Source: Leucobacter edaphi
GTDB taxonomy: Bacteria > Actinomycetota > Actinomycetes > Actinomycetales > Microbacteriaceae
NCBI RefSeq assembly: GCF_016522535.1
Contig: NZ_JAEHOI010000006.1
Span: forward strand, 62,001-126,000
Reading direction: 5' to 3'
Length of the DNA stretch: 64,000 bases
The position numbers were made by a program, and so were the translations under genes. Below are positions 1 through 7,812 of the stretch, piece after piece (positions within the stretch are counted from its first letter, which is position 1; every line of letters begins with the position of its first letter). Under the pieces are notes generated by a model that ran no database searches, was not told where the DNA came from, and was given only the letters and a program-made list of their open reading frames with translations.

Positions 1-564
1 GCCGGAGGCGGCGTCCGAGATCCCGGTGTGGAGCTTGTTCATGCCGACGAATACGTTGCCGACGAACTGCGATCCGAGTTTCTGATTGAGCATGCTCGTC
101 GCGGTCTGGGTCACGATGCTCGACAGCGCCGAGTCGATGAGCCGGCCGCGATCGCTCTCCGCGATCTCAATGCGCGCGGTCTGCACCTCATCCGGGCCCT
201 TGCTCGCCGAGGTCGCGGCCGCGGAGAAGTTCTCGGGGATCGTCACGGAGGTCGCGTAGCGGCCCTCGTCCATGCCGGCCTTCGCGTCCTCCGCGTCGGT
301 GAGCACCCACGTGAAGTTCGTCTCGGCGTCCCCCGCGATGAGCTCGCTCGCGAGGACGCGGCCGAGCGGCACGAGCTGGCCGTCCACCTCAACGGGCTTG
401 TCCTCGTTGACGACGGCCGCTGTGACCTGCTCGAGGCGGTCGGTCGGCTGCCACAGACCCCACAGCAGCACGCCAGCCACCGTGAGCGGCACGAGCAGGA
501 GGCCGAGAATCGTGGTCCAGCGCACGGGCTTGCGTCCGCTGAGGCGTTCGAGCGGAGCACTCAT
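1..564 (-). CDS. YhgE/Pip-family membrane protein, N-terminal part only
   Basis: The reading frame opens with an ATG at 564 and runs off the left edge, so 188 codons are visible and the C-terminus is missing. Residues about 16-38 form one hydrophobic segment, followed by a soluble region containing VVNEDKPVEVDGQLVPLG, typical of the extracytoplasmic start of YhgE/Pip (phage-infection-protein-like) proteins, which usually continue with heptad repeats and several C-terminal membrane helices outside this window. The start overlaps the stop of the upstream mmpL-like gene by 4 bp (ATGA), so the two are translationally coupled. In actinobacteria such proteins often sit beside MmpL or ABC export genes under TetR control, as here. 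The substrate is unknown; export or envelope homeostasis is inference. Confidence 0.75.
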   Translation of the reverse strand, partial: MSAPLERLSGRKPVRWTTILGLLLVPLTVAGVLLWGLWQPTDRLEQVTAAVVNEDKPVEVDGQLVPLGRVLASELIAGDAETNFTWVLTDAEDAKAGMDEGRYATSVTIPENFSAAATSASKGPDEVQTARIEIAESDRGRLIDSALSSIVTQTATSMLNQKLGSQFVGNVFVGMNKLHTGISDAASG

Positions 565-3404
565 CGCGCACCCCCTTCCGGGTTGATCGGGTTGTTGGAC
601 GTGGTGGGCCCGTCCGGGCCAGGGGCCGCGTGCGCCCCGGCGAGGGCGGGAGCCGGGCCGTGCGGCTCAGCGGCGGCCGCTTCCCGGCCGCCCTGCGCCT
701 CCCGAGCGGGCTGCACGAGCTCGGTACCCGCGGGGAGGAACGGTTCGACAGCCCCGCGCTCGCCGAGGACCACGAAGGTGAGCGGCGCCGCGCCCCGGTG
801 CTGCGCCTCGACATTCGCGGCGGCGATCCCCGATCGCAGCGCGTCGAGCCGCTCACCCGTGACGGGCGCGTGCGCGGCGTCGCGCAGATCGAGCAGCACG
901 AGTGCCGGCTGATCCTGCAGCGTCTCGCGCAGCGATTCGACATCGGTCCAGGCCGCTCTGCCGCGCAGCGATCCCGCGCGCTCGGGCAGGAGCAGGCCGT
1001 CAACGGTCATCGTCCCGGCGACGATCGCGCCGCGACCGGTGACCGCCTCGGCGAGCGGCAGCGAGACGGGGTCGCGCGGATCGAGCAGCAGCACCGCACC
1101 GCCGGGGACGCGCAGCGCGTCGACGCGCAGGTTCCCTGGCAGGAGCAGGCGATCTGCCGCGATCGCGGCGTCCGGCATGTCCTCGGGCCAGTTCGCGTGG
1201 GCGAGCTCGCGCGCCAGGCCCTCGCCCTCGACGTCGAAGGACGGCAGGATCTTCGCGAGCCAGCGCGGCATCCACCAGGCGCGATTCCCGAGCAGCGACA
1301 GCACCGCGGGCACGAGGGTCATGCGGACGATGAAGGCGTCGACGAACACGCCGACGGCCAGGCCGAACGCGATCACCTTGATGCTCGGATCGCCCTCCGG
1401 AACGAACGCCGCGAACACCGCGAACATGATGAGCGCTGCGGCCGTGACGACCTTCGCGCTGCCCACGAAACCGCGCTGGATCGCCTGCTGGGCGTCCGCG
1501 CCGTGCACGTACTCCTCGCGAATGCGGGACACGAGGAACACCTCGTAGTCCATCGCGAGCCCGAACAGCACGCCCATCAGGATGATCGGCATGAAGCTGA
1601 GCACGGGGCCGGGCTCGTGCACGTTGAACAGCGCGGCGCCCCAGCCGAGCTGGAAGACCGCGATCACGGCACCGAACGCCGCGCCGACGGAGAGCAGGTA
1701 GCCGAGCGTCGCCTTGATCGGCACCCAGACCGAGCGGAACACCATCGCGAGCAGCACGAGCGACAGCCCGACCACTAGGATCCCGAACGGCACGAGGGCC
1801 TGCAGCAGCATCTGCGAGACGTCGATCCCGACCGCCGTGAAGCCCGTCACCGCGAGACTCACGTCGTACTTCTTCTCCCACTCGTCGTGCTTATCGCGGA
1901 GCGCCTGCACGAGCTCGGCGGTGCTCTGCGCGTGCGGTCCCTCCTCCGGCTCGACCTGGATGATGCCGGTGTCCGCGCCCTGGTTCGGGGTCGCGAGCGG
2001 CACCGACGCGACGCCGGGCACCTTGCGGACCTCGTCGGCGAGGTCCTCCATGAGCCCGAGCGGGTCGGTGCTGCCGATGATCGAGCCGGTCAGCAGCAGC
2101 GGGCCGTTGGCGCCCTCACCGAAGTGCTCCCCCGTGAGGTCGTAGGTGATCTTCGCCGGATCGTCGGCGGGGAGCGAGGTCGCGTTCGGGAGCGCGAGCC
2201 GGATCTGAGCCGCCGGAACCGTCGCGATGCCGAGGCCCACGAGCACGACGAGGATCGTGATGATCGGGCGTCGCGTCGCCGTTCGCACCCACCCAGCGAA
2301 GAAGCGGTCGGCGCGGGACGGCCCGTGCGGGCGCGCCTTCTCATCGCCGTTCGCAGCTGCGATCAGGCTCTTTCGCTGGCGTTTCGGCAGGATCCTGAGG
2401 CCGGCCATCGCCATGATCGCGGGCGTCAGGGTGACCGCGATGAGCACGGCGACGGCGACCGCTGCCGCCGCTGCGACGCCGAGCGCCGTGAGGAACGGGA
2501 TCCCGGCGACCGACAGGCCGACGAGCGCGATGATGACCGTGAGACCCGCGAACACGACCGCCGAGCCCGACGTCGCCGTCGCGCGCGCGATCGATTCCTC
2601 CACGGGAACCCCGGCGCGCAGCTGCTCCTGGTGCCGACTCACGATGAACAGGGTGTAGTCGATGCCGACGGCGAGCCCCAGCATGAGCGCGAGCATCGGC
2701 GTCGTCGAGGTGAGTTCCGCGAACGCCGTGACGAAGAACAGTCCCGCGATCGAGACGCCGACCCCGAGGATCGCGATGATCAGGGGCATTCCCGCCGCGA
2801 TGAGTGAGCCGAGCGTGAGGATGAGGACCACGAAGGCGATGACGACTCCGATGGCCTCGGTGGGGCTGATGCCGGGGATCGCCGCGGAGAAGAGATCGCC
2901 GCCGTAGGAGACCTCGGCGCCGGTGGGGAGCCGGTCGCGGATGTCCGCGGTGCCCTGGATGATCGCCTCCTCGGTCTTCGGGTCCACCTGGCCCACCTCG
3001 GCGTCGACCGTCAGCGTGATGAGCGCGGCGGCGCCGTCCTTCGAGAGCCCGCCGCTGGCCTGCTCGCTGAACGGGGTCTGCACCGCGGTGACATCCTTCG
3101 CGTCGGCGAGGCGGTGCTCTGCGTCCTCGATGATGCTCCGGTACGGCTGGTCCTCGACCGAGTGGCCCTTCGCGGCGACCACGATGATGGTCGCGTGCGT
3201 GCCGCTCACCTCGGGGAAAGTGTGGCTGAGGGAGGTGATGGCATCCTGCGATTCGGTGCCCGGAATCGAAATTGGGGCGTTTGCCCCCTGGCCGAACACG
3301 GCCGCGCCCGCGCCAAGCAGCGCAAGGATCGCGATCCACAAGGCCAAGACCAGGTATTTCGCTCGGGTGGCCCAGCGTCCGAGGGCGTAGAGCAGCGTCG
3401 ACAT
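561..3404 (-). CDS. MMPL/RND-family transporter with unusual C-terminal domain
   Basis: A 947-residue membrane transporter of the MmpL type (RND superfamily, proton-driven export of lipids or hydrophobic drugs). It has the expected two halves, each an extracytoplasmic loop followed by a helix bundle. The conserved Asp-Tyr pairs of MmpL proton relays are visible as GIDYTLFIVSRHQ in the first half and AMDYEVFLVSRIREE in the second. I start at ATG 3404, where the protein begins MSTLLYALGRWATRAKY; upstream in-frame codons cross the operator region and give a non-MmpL sequence. After the last helix there is an extra soluble tail (about 759-900) that resembles a degenerate ABC ATPase core, then a low-complexity end. 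It is divergent from the TetR gene at 3539 and probably repressed by it. Confidence 0.88.
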   Translation of the reverse strand: MSTLLYALGRWATRAKYLVLALWIAILALLGAGAAVFGQGANAPISIPGTESQDAITSLSHTFPEVSGTHATIIVVAAKGHSVEDQPYRSIIEDAEHRLADAKDVTAVQTPFSEQASGGLSKDGAAALITLTVDAEVGQVDPKTEEAIIQGTADIRDRLPTGAEVSYGGDLFSAAIPGISPTEAIGVVIAFVVLILTLGSLIAAGMPLIIAILGVGVSIAGLFFVTAFAELTSTTPMLALMLGLAVGIDYTLFIVSRHQEQLRAGVPVEESIARATATSGSAVVFAGLTVIIALVGLSVAGIPFLTALGVAAAAAVAVAVLIAVTLTPAIMAMAGLRILPKRQRKSLIAAANGDEKARPHGPSRADRFFAGWVRTATRRPIITILVVLVGLGIATVPAAQIRLALPNATSLPADDPAKITYDLTGEHFGEGANGPLLLTGSIIGSTDPLGLMEDLADEVRKVPGVASVPLATPNQGADTGIIQVEPEEGPHAQSTAELVQALRDKHDEWEKKYDVSLAVTGFTAVGIDVSQMLLQALVPFGILVVGLSLVLLAMVFRSVWVPIKATLGYLLSVGAAFGAVIAVFQLGWGAALFNVHEPGPVLSFMPIILMGVLFGLAMDYEVFLVSRIREEYVHGADAQQAIQRGFVGSAKVVTAAALIMFAVFAAFVPEGDPSIKVIAFGLAVGVFVDAFIVRMTLVPAVLSLLGNRAWWMPRWLAKILPSFDVEGEGLARELAHANWPEDMPDAAIAADRLLLPGNLRVDALRVPGGAVLLLDPRDPVSLPLAEAVTGRGAIVAGTMTVDGLLLPERAGSLRGRAAWTDVESLRETLQDQPALVLLDLRDAAHAPVTGERLDALRSGIAAANVEAQHRGAAPLTFVVLGERGAVEPFLPAGTELVQPAREAQGGREAAAAEPHGPAPALAGAHAAPGPDGPTTSNNPINPEGGAR

Positions 3405-3442
3405 TCGAGCCTTCCGGGGGTGGTGGAATCGAAGGAACAGGC

Positions 3443-3484
3443 GTTCGATACAGAAGTGTATCGAACTCGATACGGTAATGTATC
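3443..3484. promoter_or_regulatory. TetR operator array between mmpL and tetR
   Basis: Four GATAC-containing half-sites alternate in orientation: GTTCGATACA (3443-3452), its exact complement TGTATCGAAC (3457-3466), GATAC (3469-3473) and GTATC (3480-3484). The middle two also form a perfect 16-bp palindrome, GTATCGAACTCGATAC (3458-3473). The array lies 39 bp from the mmpL start and 55 bp from the tetR start, as expected for a shared autoregulatory operator binding two TetR dimers. Confidence 0.8.
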
Positions 3485-3538
3485 CATCACCCGCTCCGAG
3501 ATCGCTGAAATGCAGCCGGAGCCCTGAGAGGAGGCGCC

Positions 3539-4345
3539 GTGAGCGACAGCCCGATTCAGGGTGCGGCGCACGACCCCGGCACCCTCTCCCCCGCAGCCAC
3601 CGGCGCGGCCCCGCCCCCGAGCCCCCACCACGGAGCGGCACCCGCAACCGGCCCCGTGCTCACGCCGCGCCGCCAGCAGACGCGCGCCCGCCTCCTCGAC
3701 GCCGCAACGCTCGTCTTCGCCGAGGAGGGGTTCCTCGGGGCGAGCGTCGAGAGCATCACGCAGCGCGCCGGCTTCACCCGCGGCGCCTTTTACTCGAACT
3801 TCTCCAGCAAGGAAGAACTCTTCCTCGCCCTCCTCGACCGCGAATACGCCACCCGCGCCGCCTCCATCCGCGAGCGCGCGGCAACGATGGCGGAGATCAT
3901 CAGAAGCGAGGGCCGCACGATCTCGCCAGCGGACGCCTCACGCTTCGTCTCGGAGTTCTTCGCGCCCACCGGCGACGAGGCGCTCTGGTACGCACTCGAG
4001 GCCGAGTTCACGCTGCTCGCCATGCGCGAGCCCGAGAGCGCACCCGAGTTCATCGACTTCGTCGGGCGCTTCAGCGGCGAGCTCGGCTCGCTCGTCGAGG
4101 AGATCGCCCTGGCCGCCGGCAGGCACTTCGTGATCCCCGTCGAGCGGGCCATGCCGGTGCTCTCAGGGATCTACGATCGCGCATTCCGCATGACCGCGCT
4201 GCGCGGCGCCGACGCCCCGGAGGGCCTGAACGAGCTCGGGGATCGCGTCGCAGAACTCGTGTTCGCGCTGACGGCGCCGAACGCGGCCGGGGCCGAGTGC
4301 CCCTTCCCCCTTCCCGGATCGCCCGAGGGGAGCGCGCCGAACTAG
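3539..4345 (+). CDS. TetR/AcrR-family transcriptional regulator
   Basis: 268 residues, starting at GTG 3539 behind a good ribosome site (GAGAGGAGG at about 3525). The first 40 residues are a Pro/Ala-rich, probably disordered extension. The TetR HTH follows at about 43-90: [20 protein letters not shown], then [26 protein letters not shown], where [11 protein letters not shown] is the classic recognition-helix end of TetR proteins. The rest is an alpha-helical ligand-binding domain with no recognisable subfamily. Divergent orientation and the operator array identify the MmpL/YhgE operon and itself as likely targets. The inducer is unknown; a hydrophobic or drug-like ligand would fit. Confidence 0.88.
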   Translation: MSDSPIQGAAHDPGTLSPAATGAAPPPSPHHGAAPATGPVLTPRRQQTRARLLDAATLVFAEEGFLGASVESITQRAGFTRGAFYSNFSSKEELFLALLDREYATRAASIRERAATMAEIIRSEGRTISPADASRFVSEFFAPTGDEALWYALEAEFTLLAMREPESAPEFIDFVGRFSGELGSLVEEIALAAGRHFVIPVERAMPVLSGIYDRAFRMTALRGADAPEGLNELGDRVAELVFALTAPNAAGAECPFPLPGSPEGSAPN

Positions 4346-4355
4346 GATGGGGGGC

Positions 4356-4961
4356 GTGCTGCTCTCCGACCGCGATATCAACGCCGAACTCGAATCCGGA
4401 CGCATCGGGCTGACCCCGAGCGACGCCTCGATGGTGCAGCCCTCGAGCGTCGATGTGCGCCTGGACCGCTACTTCCGGCTCTTCGACAACCACAAGTACG
4501 CCGTCATCGATCCCGCGCAGGAGCAGCCGGAACTCACCCGGCTCATCGAGGTCGACCCCGAGGAGGGCTTCATCCTCCACCCCGGCGAGTTCGTGCTCGG
4601 CTCCACCTTCGAGCAGGTCTCCCTCCCCGACGACATCGCCGCGCGCCTCGAGGGCAAGAGCTCGCTCGGCCGCCTCGGCCTCCTCACCCACTCGACCGCG
4701 GGATTCATCGACCCCGGTTTCACCGGCCACGTCACGCTCGAGCTGTCGAACGTCGCCACCCTCCCGATCCGCCTGTGGCCCGGCATGAAGATCGGGCAGC
4801 TGTGCTTCTTCAAGCTGTCGTCACCCGCCGAGCGCCCCTACGGCGCCGGCGCGACATTCTCCCGCTACCTCGGGCAGCGCGGGCCGACGGCCTCGCGCTC
4901 GCACCTCAACTTCCACCGCGCCGACGTGACGGCGACGGACGCGGGGGCGAACGGGGCGTAG
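4356..4961 (+). CDS. dcd: dCTP deaminase (probably bifunctional dCTP deaminase/dUTPase)
   Basis: 201 residues beginning [19 protein letters not shown], the usual Dcd N-terminus, from GTG 4356 with AGGATGGGGGG just upstream; an ATG at 4347 would add only MGG and lies in the ribosome site. The trimeric dUTPase-fold core is clear: [53 protein letters not shown] and [11 protein letters not shown] with the catalytic Glu, then the nucleotide-binding tail [13 protein letters not shown]. Actinobacterial enzymes of this length convert dCTP directly to dUMP, supplying thymidylate synthesis and limiting dUTP. It stands alone between tetR and a convergent GntR gene. The last about ten residues are an unconserved Ala/Gly tail. 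Confidence 0.95.
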   Translation: MLLSDRDINAELESGRIGLTPSDASMVQPSSVDVRLDRYFRLFDNHKYAVIDPAQEQPELTRLIEVDPEEGFILHPGEFVLGSTFEQVSLPDDIAARLEGKSSLGRLGLLTHSTAGFIDPGFTGHVTLELSNVATLPIRLWPGMKIGQLCFFKLSSPAERPYGAGATFSRYLGQRGPTASRSHLNFHRADVTATDAGANGA

Positions 4962-4994
4962 CCGGCGGAGGCTGCTGCGCCCGGGCCCCTCGGC

Positions 4995-5750
4995 TCAGAG
5001 GTGCTGCACGTCACGCACGTACGTGCCGCGATCCGTCGCTGGCACGCCCGCCGCGGAGGCGGTGAAGCGCACGATCTCGCTCCGGTAGTGGTCGTCCGAG
5101 ACCTCGGTGACCCGGCCGTCCGCGTCGCGGGCGACCCTGTGGAGGCGCAGGATCGGGGCGCCGAGCGGGATGCCGAGCATCTCGCTGTCGAGTTCATCGG
5201 CGGCGATCGCGTCGATCTCGTGCAGCACGTCGACGCGGGGGAAGCCGTTCTCGGCGAGGAGTTCGGTGATGGAGAGCGAGTCGAGGTCGTGCTCGAAGAG
5301 GACGCGGCCGACGTCCTTCCGGTAGGCGAGTCGCTCGAACATGGTGCGCCTGCCGTCGAGGAAGCGGAGCCGGAGCACCTCGACGACCTGGTCGCCCTCG
5401 TCGATCTCAAATGCGGCGGCGACGCCGGCGTCCGCGCGGCGCAGCGAGACCTGCTGGGTCACGGCGCCTGGAACCGCACCGATGGCTTCGGCCCAGCGCG
5501 TGAACGGGATTTCCGCGTCGACGGCCTGGCTCGGCTTGCGGCGCACGACGCGCGCTGGCCTGCCCCGTCCGGTGTCGATGAGACCCTCGGCGCGGAGAGC
5601 GCCCAGGGCATTCCGGACCGGGCCGCGCGACGTCTGCCACTCCGTGGCGAGGTCCGCCTCGGTCGGGACGTTGTCTCCAGGCGCGAGACGGCCGTCGAGG
5701 ATCCTGGCGCGGAGATCGTCCGCGATCTGCAAGTAGACAACTTTGCTCAC
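4995..5750 (-). CDS. GntR-family (HutC/UTRA) regulator of the phosphonate operon
   Basis: 251 residues. An N-terminal winged helix of GntR type is at about 5-70 (YLQIADDLRARILDGRLAPG, then PTEADLATEWQTSRGPVRNALGAL), followed by a UTRA effector domain (about 90-240) containing VVEVLRLRFLDGRRTMFERLAYR and the closing VTEVSDDHYRSEIVRF. This is the architecture of PhnF, the phosphonate-responsive repressor. The gene is divergent from phnD with 181 bp between starts, holding an inverted repeat at 5807-5832. Repression of phnDCE and the following catabolic genes, relieved by a phosphonate or its product, is inference from position. Confidence 0.85.
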   Translation of the reverse strand: MSKVVYLQIADDLRARILDGRLAPGDNVPTEADLATEWQTSRGPVRNALGALRAEGLIDTGRGRPARVVRRKPSQAVDAEIPFTRWAEAIGAVPGAVTQQVSLRRADAGVAAAFEIDEGDQVVEVLRLRFLDGRRTMFERLAYRKDVGRVLFEHDLDSLSITELLAENGFPRVDVLHEIDAIAADELDSEMLGIPLGAPILRLHRVARDADGRVTEVSDDHYRSEIVRFTASAAGVPATDRGTYVRDVQHL

Positions 5751-5806
5751 GTAGGCATGTTACATCGGCGAATTCACCGGCTCAACTTCAGGCGAAACGG
5801 TCATTT

Positions 5807-5832
5807 CCTGTTCAGATTCCCCCCTGAACAGG
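5807..5832. promoter_or_regulatory. Inverted repeat in the phnF-like/phnD divergent promoter
   Basis: CCTGTTCAG (5807-5815) and its exact complement CTGAACAGG (5824-5832), separated by 8 bp, with another CCTGAAC at 5842. It lies 56 bp from the regulator start and 100 bp from phnD. It is the best candidate operator for the GntR/UTRA protein, although the known mycobacterial PhnF site is a different sequence. Confidence 0.5.
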
Positions 5833-5931
5833 TAAACATGCCCTGAACGTTTGCCACATAGGTACATTCGTTACCACTCGGGGTGCGAGGGTAGTGGCGG
5901 TTCGTTTCCCACCCCCCTCCGAAAGGCAATC

Positions 5932-6858
5932 ATGAACCTTCGTGCGATCAAGGCCTCCGTGGCACTCGTGGGCGTCGCCCTCCTGGGCCTCGGCCTCGCC
6001 TTCTGCTCCAGCTCCACTGGCGGCTCCGAGTCGGCTGCAAGCGTCTCCGGCAAGTTCGCGAACAACGCGGACACCCTCGTCTTCGGCGTCGTCCCCGACT
6101 CCGTCGACACCGAGACGAACTACCAGCCCCTCATGGACTACATCGCCCAGGAGACCGGCAAGAAGGTCGAGTACCACGAGTCGACCGACTACGCCGCGCT
6201 CATCGAAGCGGCGATCGCGGGCAAGATCGACGTGGCTTCGTTCTCGGGCTTCACCTACGTCACCGCGACCAACAACGGCGCGGAGCTCACCCCGATCTCC
6301 TCGATCATCACCGAGAAGGGCCAGAAGCCCGGCTACTTCTCGCAGGCGATCGTGCCGAAGGACAGCTCGCTCAAGTCCGTCGCTGACTTCAAGGGCCACA
6401 AGGTCTGCTTCGTCGATCCGTCGTCGACCTCCGGCTACCTCTTCCCGAGCTACAACCTCCTCGAGGCCGGCATCGACCCGAAGAAGGACATCACCCCCGT
6501 CTTCGCGGGCAAGCACGACGTCAGCGTCACGAAGACCGGCGAGGGCAAGGAGTGCGAGGCGGGCTTCGCCGAGGACAGCGAGGTCGCGAAGTCCGACAAG
6601 GTCAAGGTCATCGGCGAGACGATGGTGCCCGGCGCCCCGATCGTCCTCGCGAATGCACTGCCCGACGACGTCAAGAAGAAGCTCACCGACTCGCTCAGCA
6701 AGGTGACGATCGACGACATCGTCAAGTCCGGCGTGAAGAGCGCCGACTCCGACTCCTTCCGCAAGACCTTCTACGCGACGGAGCCGGTCGACGACAAGTA
6801 CTACGACCAGATCCGCGACATCTGCAAGAAGACCAAAGCGGAGCAGTGCCAGGCCTAG
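5932..6858 (+). CDS. phnD: Phosphonate ABC transporter substrate-binding lipoprotein
   Basis: 308 residues from ATG 5932 (GAAAGG upstream). A signal peptide ends in LGLAFC, making Cys25 the probable lipidated residue, although Phe just before it is unusual for a lipobox. The mature protein is a PhnD-type periplasmic-binding fold: LVFGVVPDSVDTETNYQPLMDYI at the N-lobe, KVEYHESTDYAALIEAAIAGKIDVASFSG, and KVCFVDPSSTSGYLFPSYNL, where the SSTSG segment is the usual phosphonate-oxygen-binding region. It is the first gene of a plus-strand phosphonate operon, followed by the ATPase and permease, and captures phosphonates (or phosphite/phosphate esters) outside the membrane. The exact ligand cannot be told from sequence. 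Confidence 0.9.
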   Translation: MNLRAIKASVALVGVALLGLGLAFCSSSTGGSESAASVSGKFANNADTLVFGVVPDSVDTETNYQPLMDYIAQETGKKVEYHESTDYAALIEAAIAGKIDVASFSGFTYVTATNNGAELTPISSIITEKGQKPGYFSQAIVPKDSSLKSVADFKGHKVCFVDPSSTSGYLFPSYNLLEAGIDPKKDITPVFAGKHDVSVTKTGEGKECEAGFAEDSEVAKSDKVKVIGETMVPGAPIVLANALPDDVKKKLTDSLSKVTIDDIVKSGVKSADSDSFRKTFYATEPVDDKYYDQIRDICKKTKAEQCQA

Positions 6859-6900
6859 TACCGGCCTGACCCACTCCCCCGAACCCGAGAGGCCAGCATC

Positions 6901-7812
6901 ATGACCGAATCGCTCACCACCCCCGTGATCGACATCGCAGGACTCACCAAGCGGTACTCCGAGCACACGACCGCGCTGAACGCAGTCGACCTGCGCGTTA
7001 GTCAGGGCGAGATCGTCGTCCTGCTCGGCCTCTCGGGATCCGGGAAATCCACGCTGCTGCGACACATCAACGGCCTCGAGACGCCGAGCGAGGGCTCGGT
7101 CGGCGTTCTCGGCCAGCCCGTGTCGCGGCTGTCCGGCGCGAAGCTGCGGGGCCTCCGCAGCCGCGTCGGCTTCATCTTCCAGCAGTTCGAGCTCGTCGGC
7201 CCGCTCACGGTGCTCGAGAACGTGCTGAGCGGGGCGCTCGGAGCGCTCCGCGGACCGCGGCTCGGGCTCTTCACCTACCCGGCCGCGCTCAAGCGCAAAG
7301 CGCTCGGGCATCTCGAGCGGGTCGGGCTTCTCGACCGCGCCTATCAGCGCGCCGACACCCTCTCGGGCGGCCAGCAGCAGCGCGTCGCGATCGCCCGCGC
7401 GCTCATGCAGGATCCCGAGGTGCTGCTCGCCGACGAGCCCGTTGCCTCGCTCGATCCCGAGTCCAGCATGCAGGTCATGGCTCTGATCAGGGAAATCGCA
7501 GCGACCGACGGGCTGACGGTCGTGTGCAGCCTGCACCAGGTGGACCTCGCGATCTCGTGGGCGGACCGCATCGTCGGCCTACGCCACGGCGAGCTCGTAC
7601 TCGATACCCCCGCCGAGGGCCTCACCCGCGCCGAGGTCATGGAGATCTACGGCCGAGTCGCCACGAGCACCGAGGAGCTCGAGGCGGTCGACCGGGAGCT
7701 TCGCACCGAGCTGCAGCAGCGCGAGCAGGCCCAGGCGGAGTCCGAGTCGCGGGATCCTTCCGCGACGCCAGCCCAGGATCAGCCCAGCGCGCGCGGGGAA
7801 TTCGTCTCGTGA
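6901..7812 (+). CDS. phnC: Phosphonate ABC transporter ATP-binding protein
   Basis: 303 residues. Walker A is GLSGSGKST (residues 43-51), the Q-loop is IFQQFELVGPLTVLENVL, the signature is LSGGQQQRVAIARAL, and Walker B is VLLADEPVASLDPES. The sequence VLSGALGALRGPRLGLFTYP between Q-loop and signature is characteristic of PhnC. A charged C-terminal tail rich in Glu/Gln follows the ATPase core. The stop codon overlaps the phnE start (GTGA), so the permease is translationally coupled. Together with PhnD and PhnE it forms the phosphonate importer. Confidence 0.93.
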   Translation: MTESLTTPVIDIAGLTKRYSEHTTALNAVDLRVSQGEIVVLLGLSGSGKSTLLRHINGLETPSEGSVGVLGQPVSRLSGAKLRGLRSRVGFIFQQFELVGPLTVLENVLSGALGALRGPRLGLFTYPAALKRKALGHLERVGLLDRAYQRADTLSGGQQQRVAIARALMQDPEVLLADEPVASLDPESSMQVMALIREIAATDGLTVVCSLHQVDLAISWADRIVGLRHGELVLDTPAEGLTRAEVMEIYGRVATSTEELEAVDRELRTELQQREQAQAESESRDPSATPAQDQPSARGEFVS

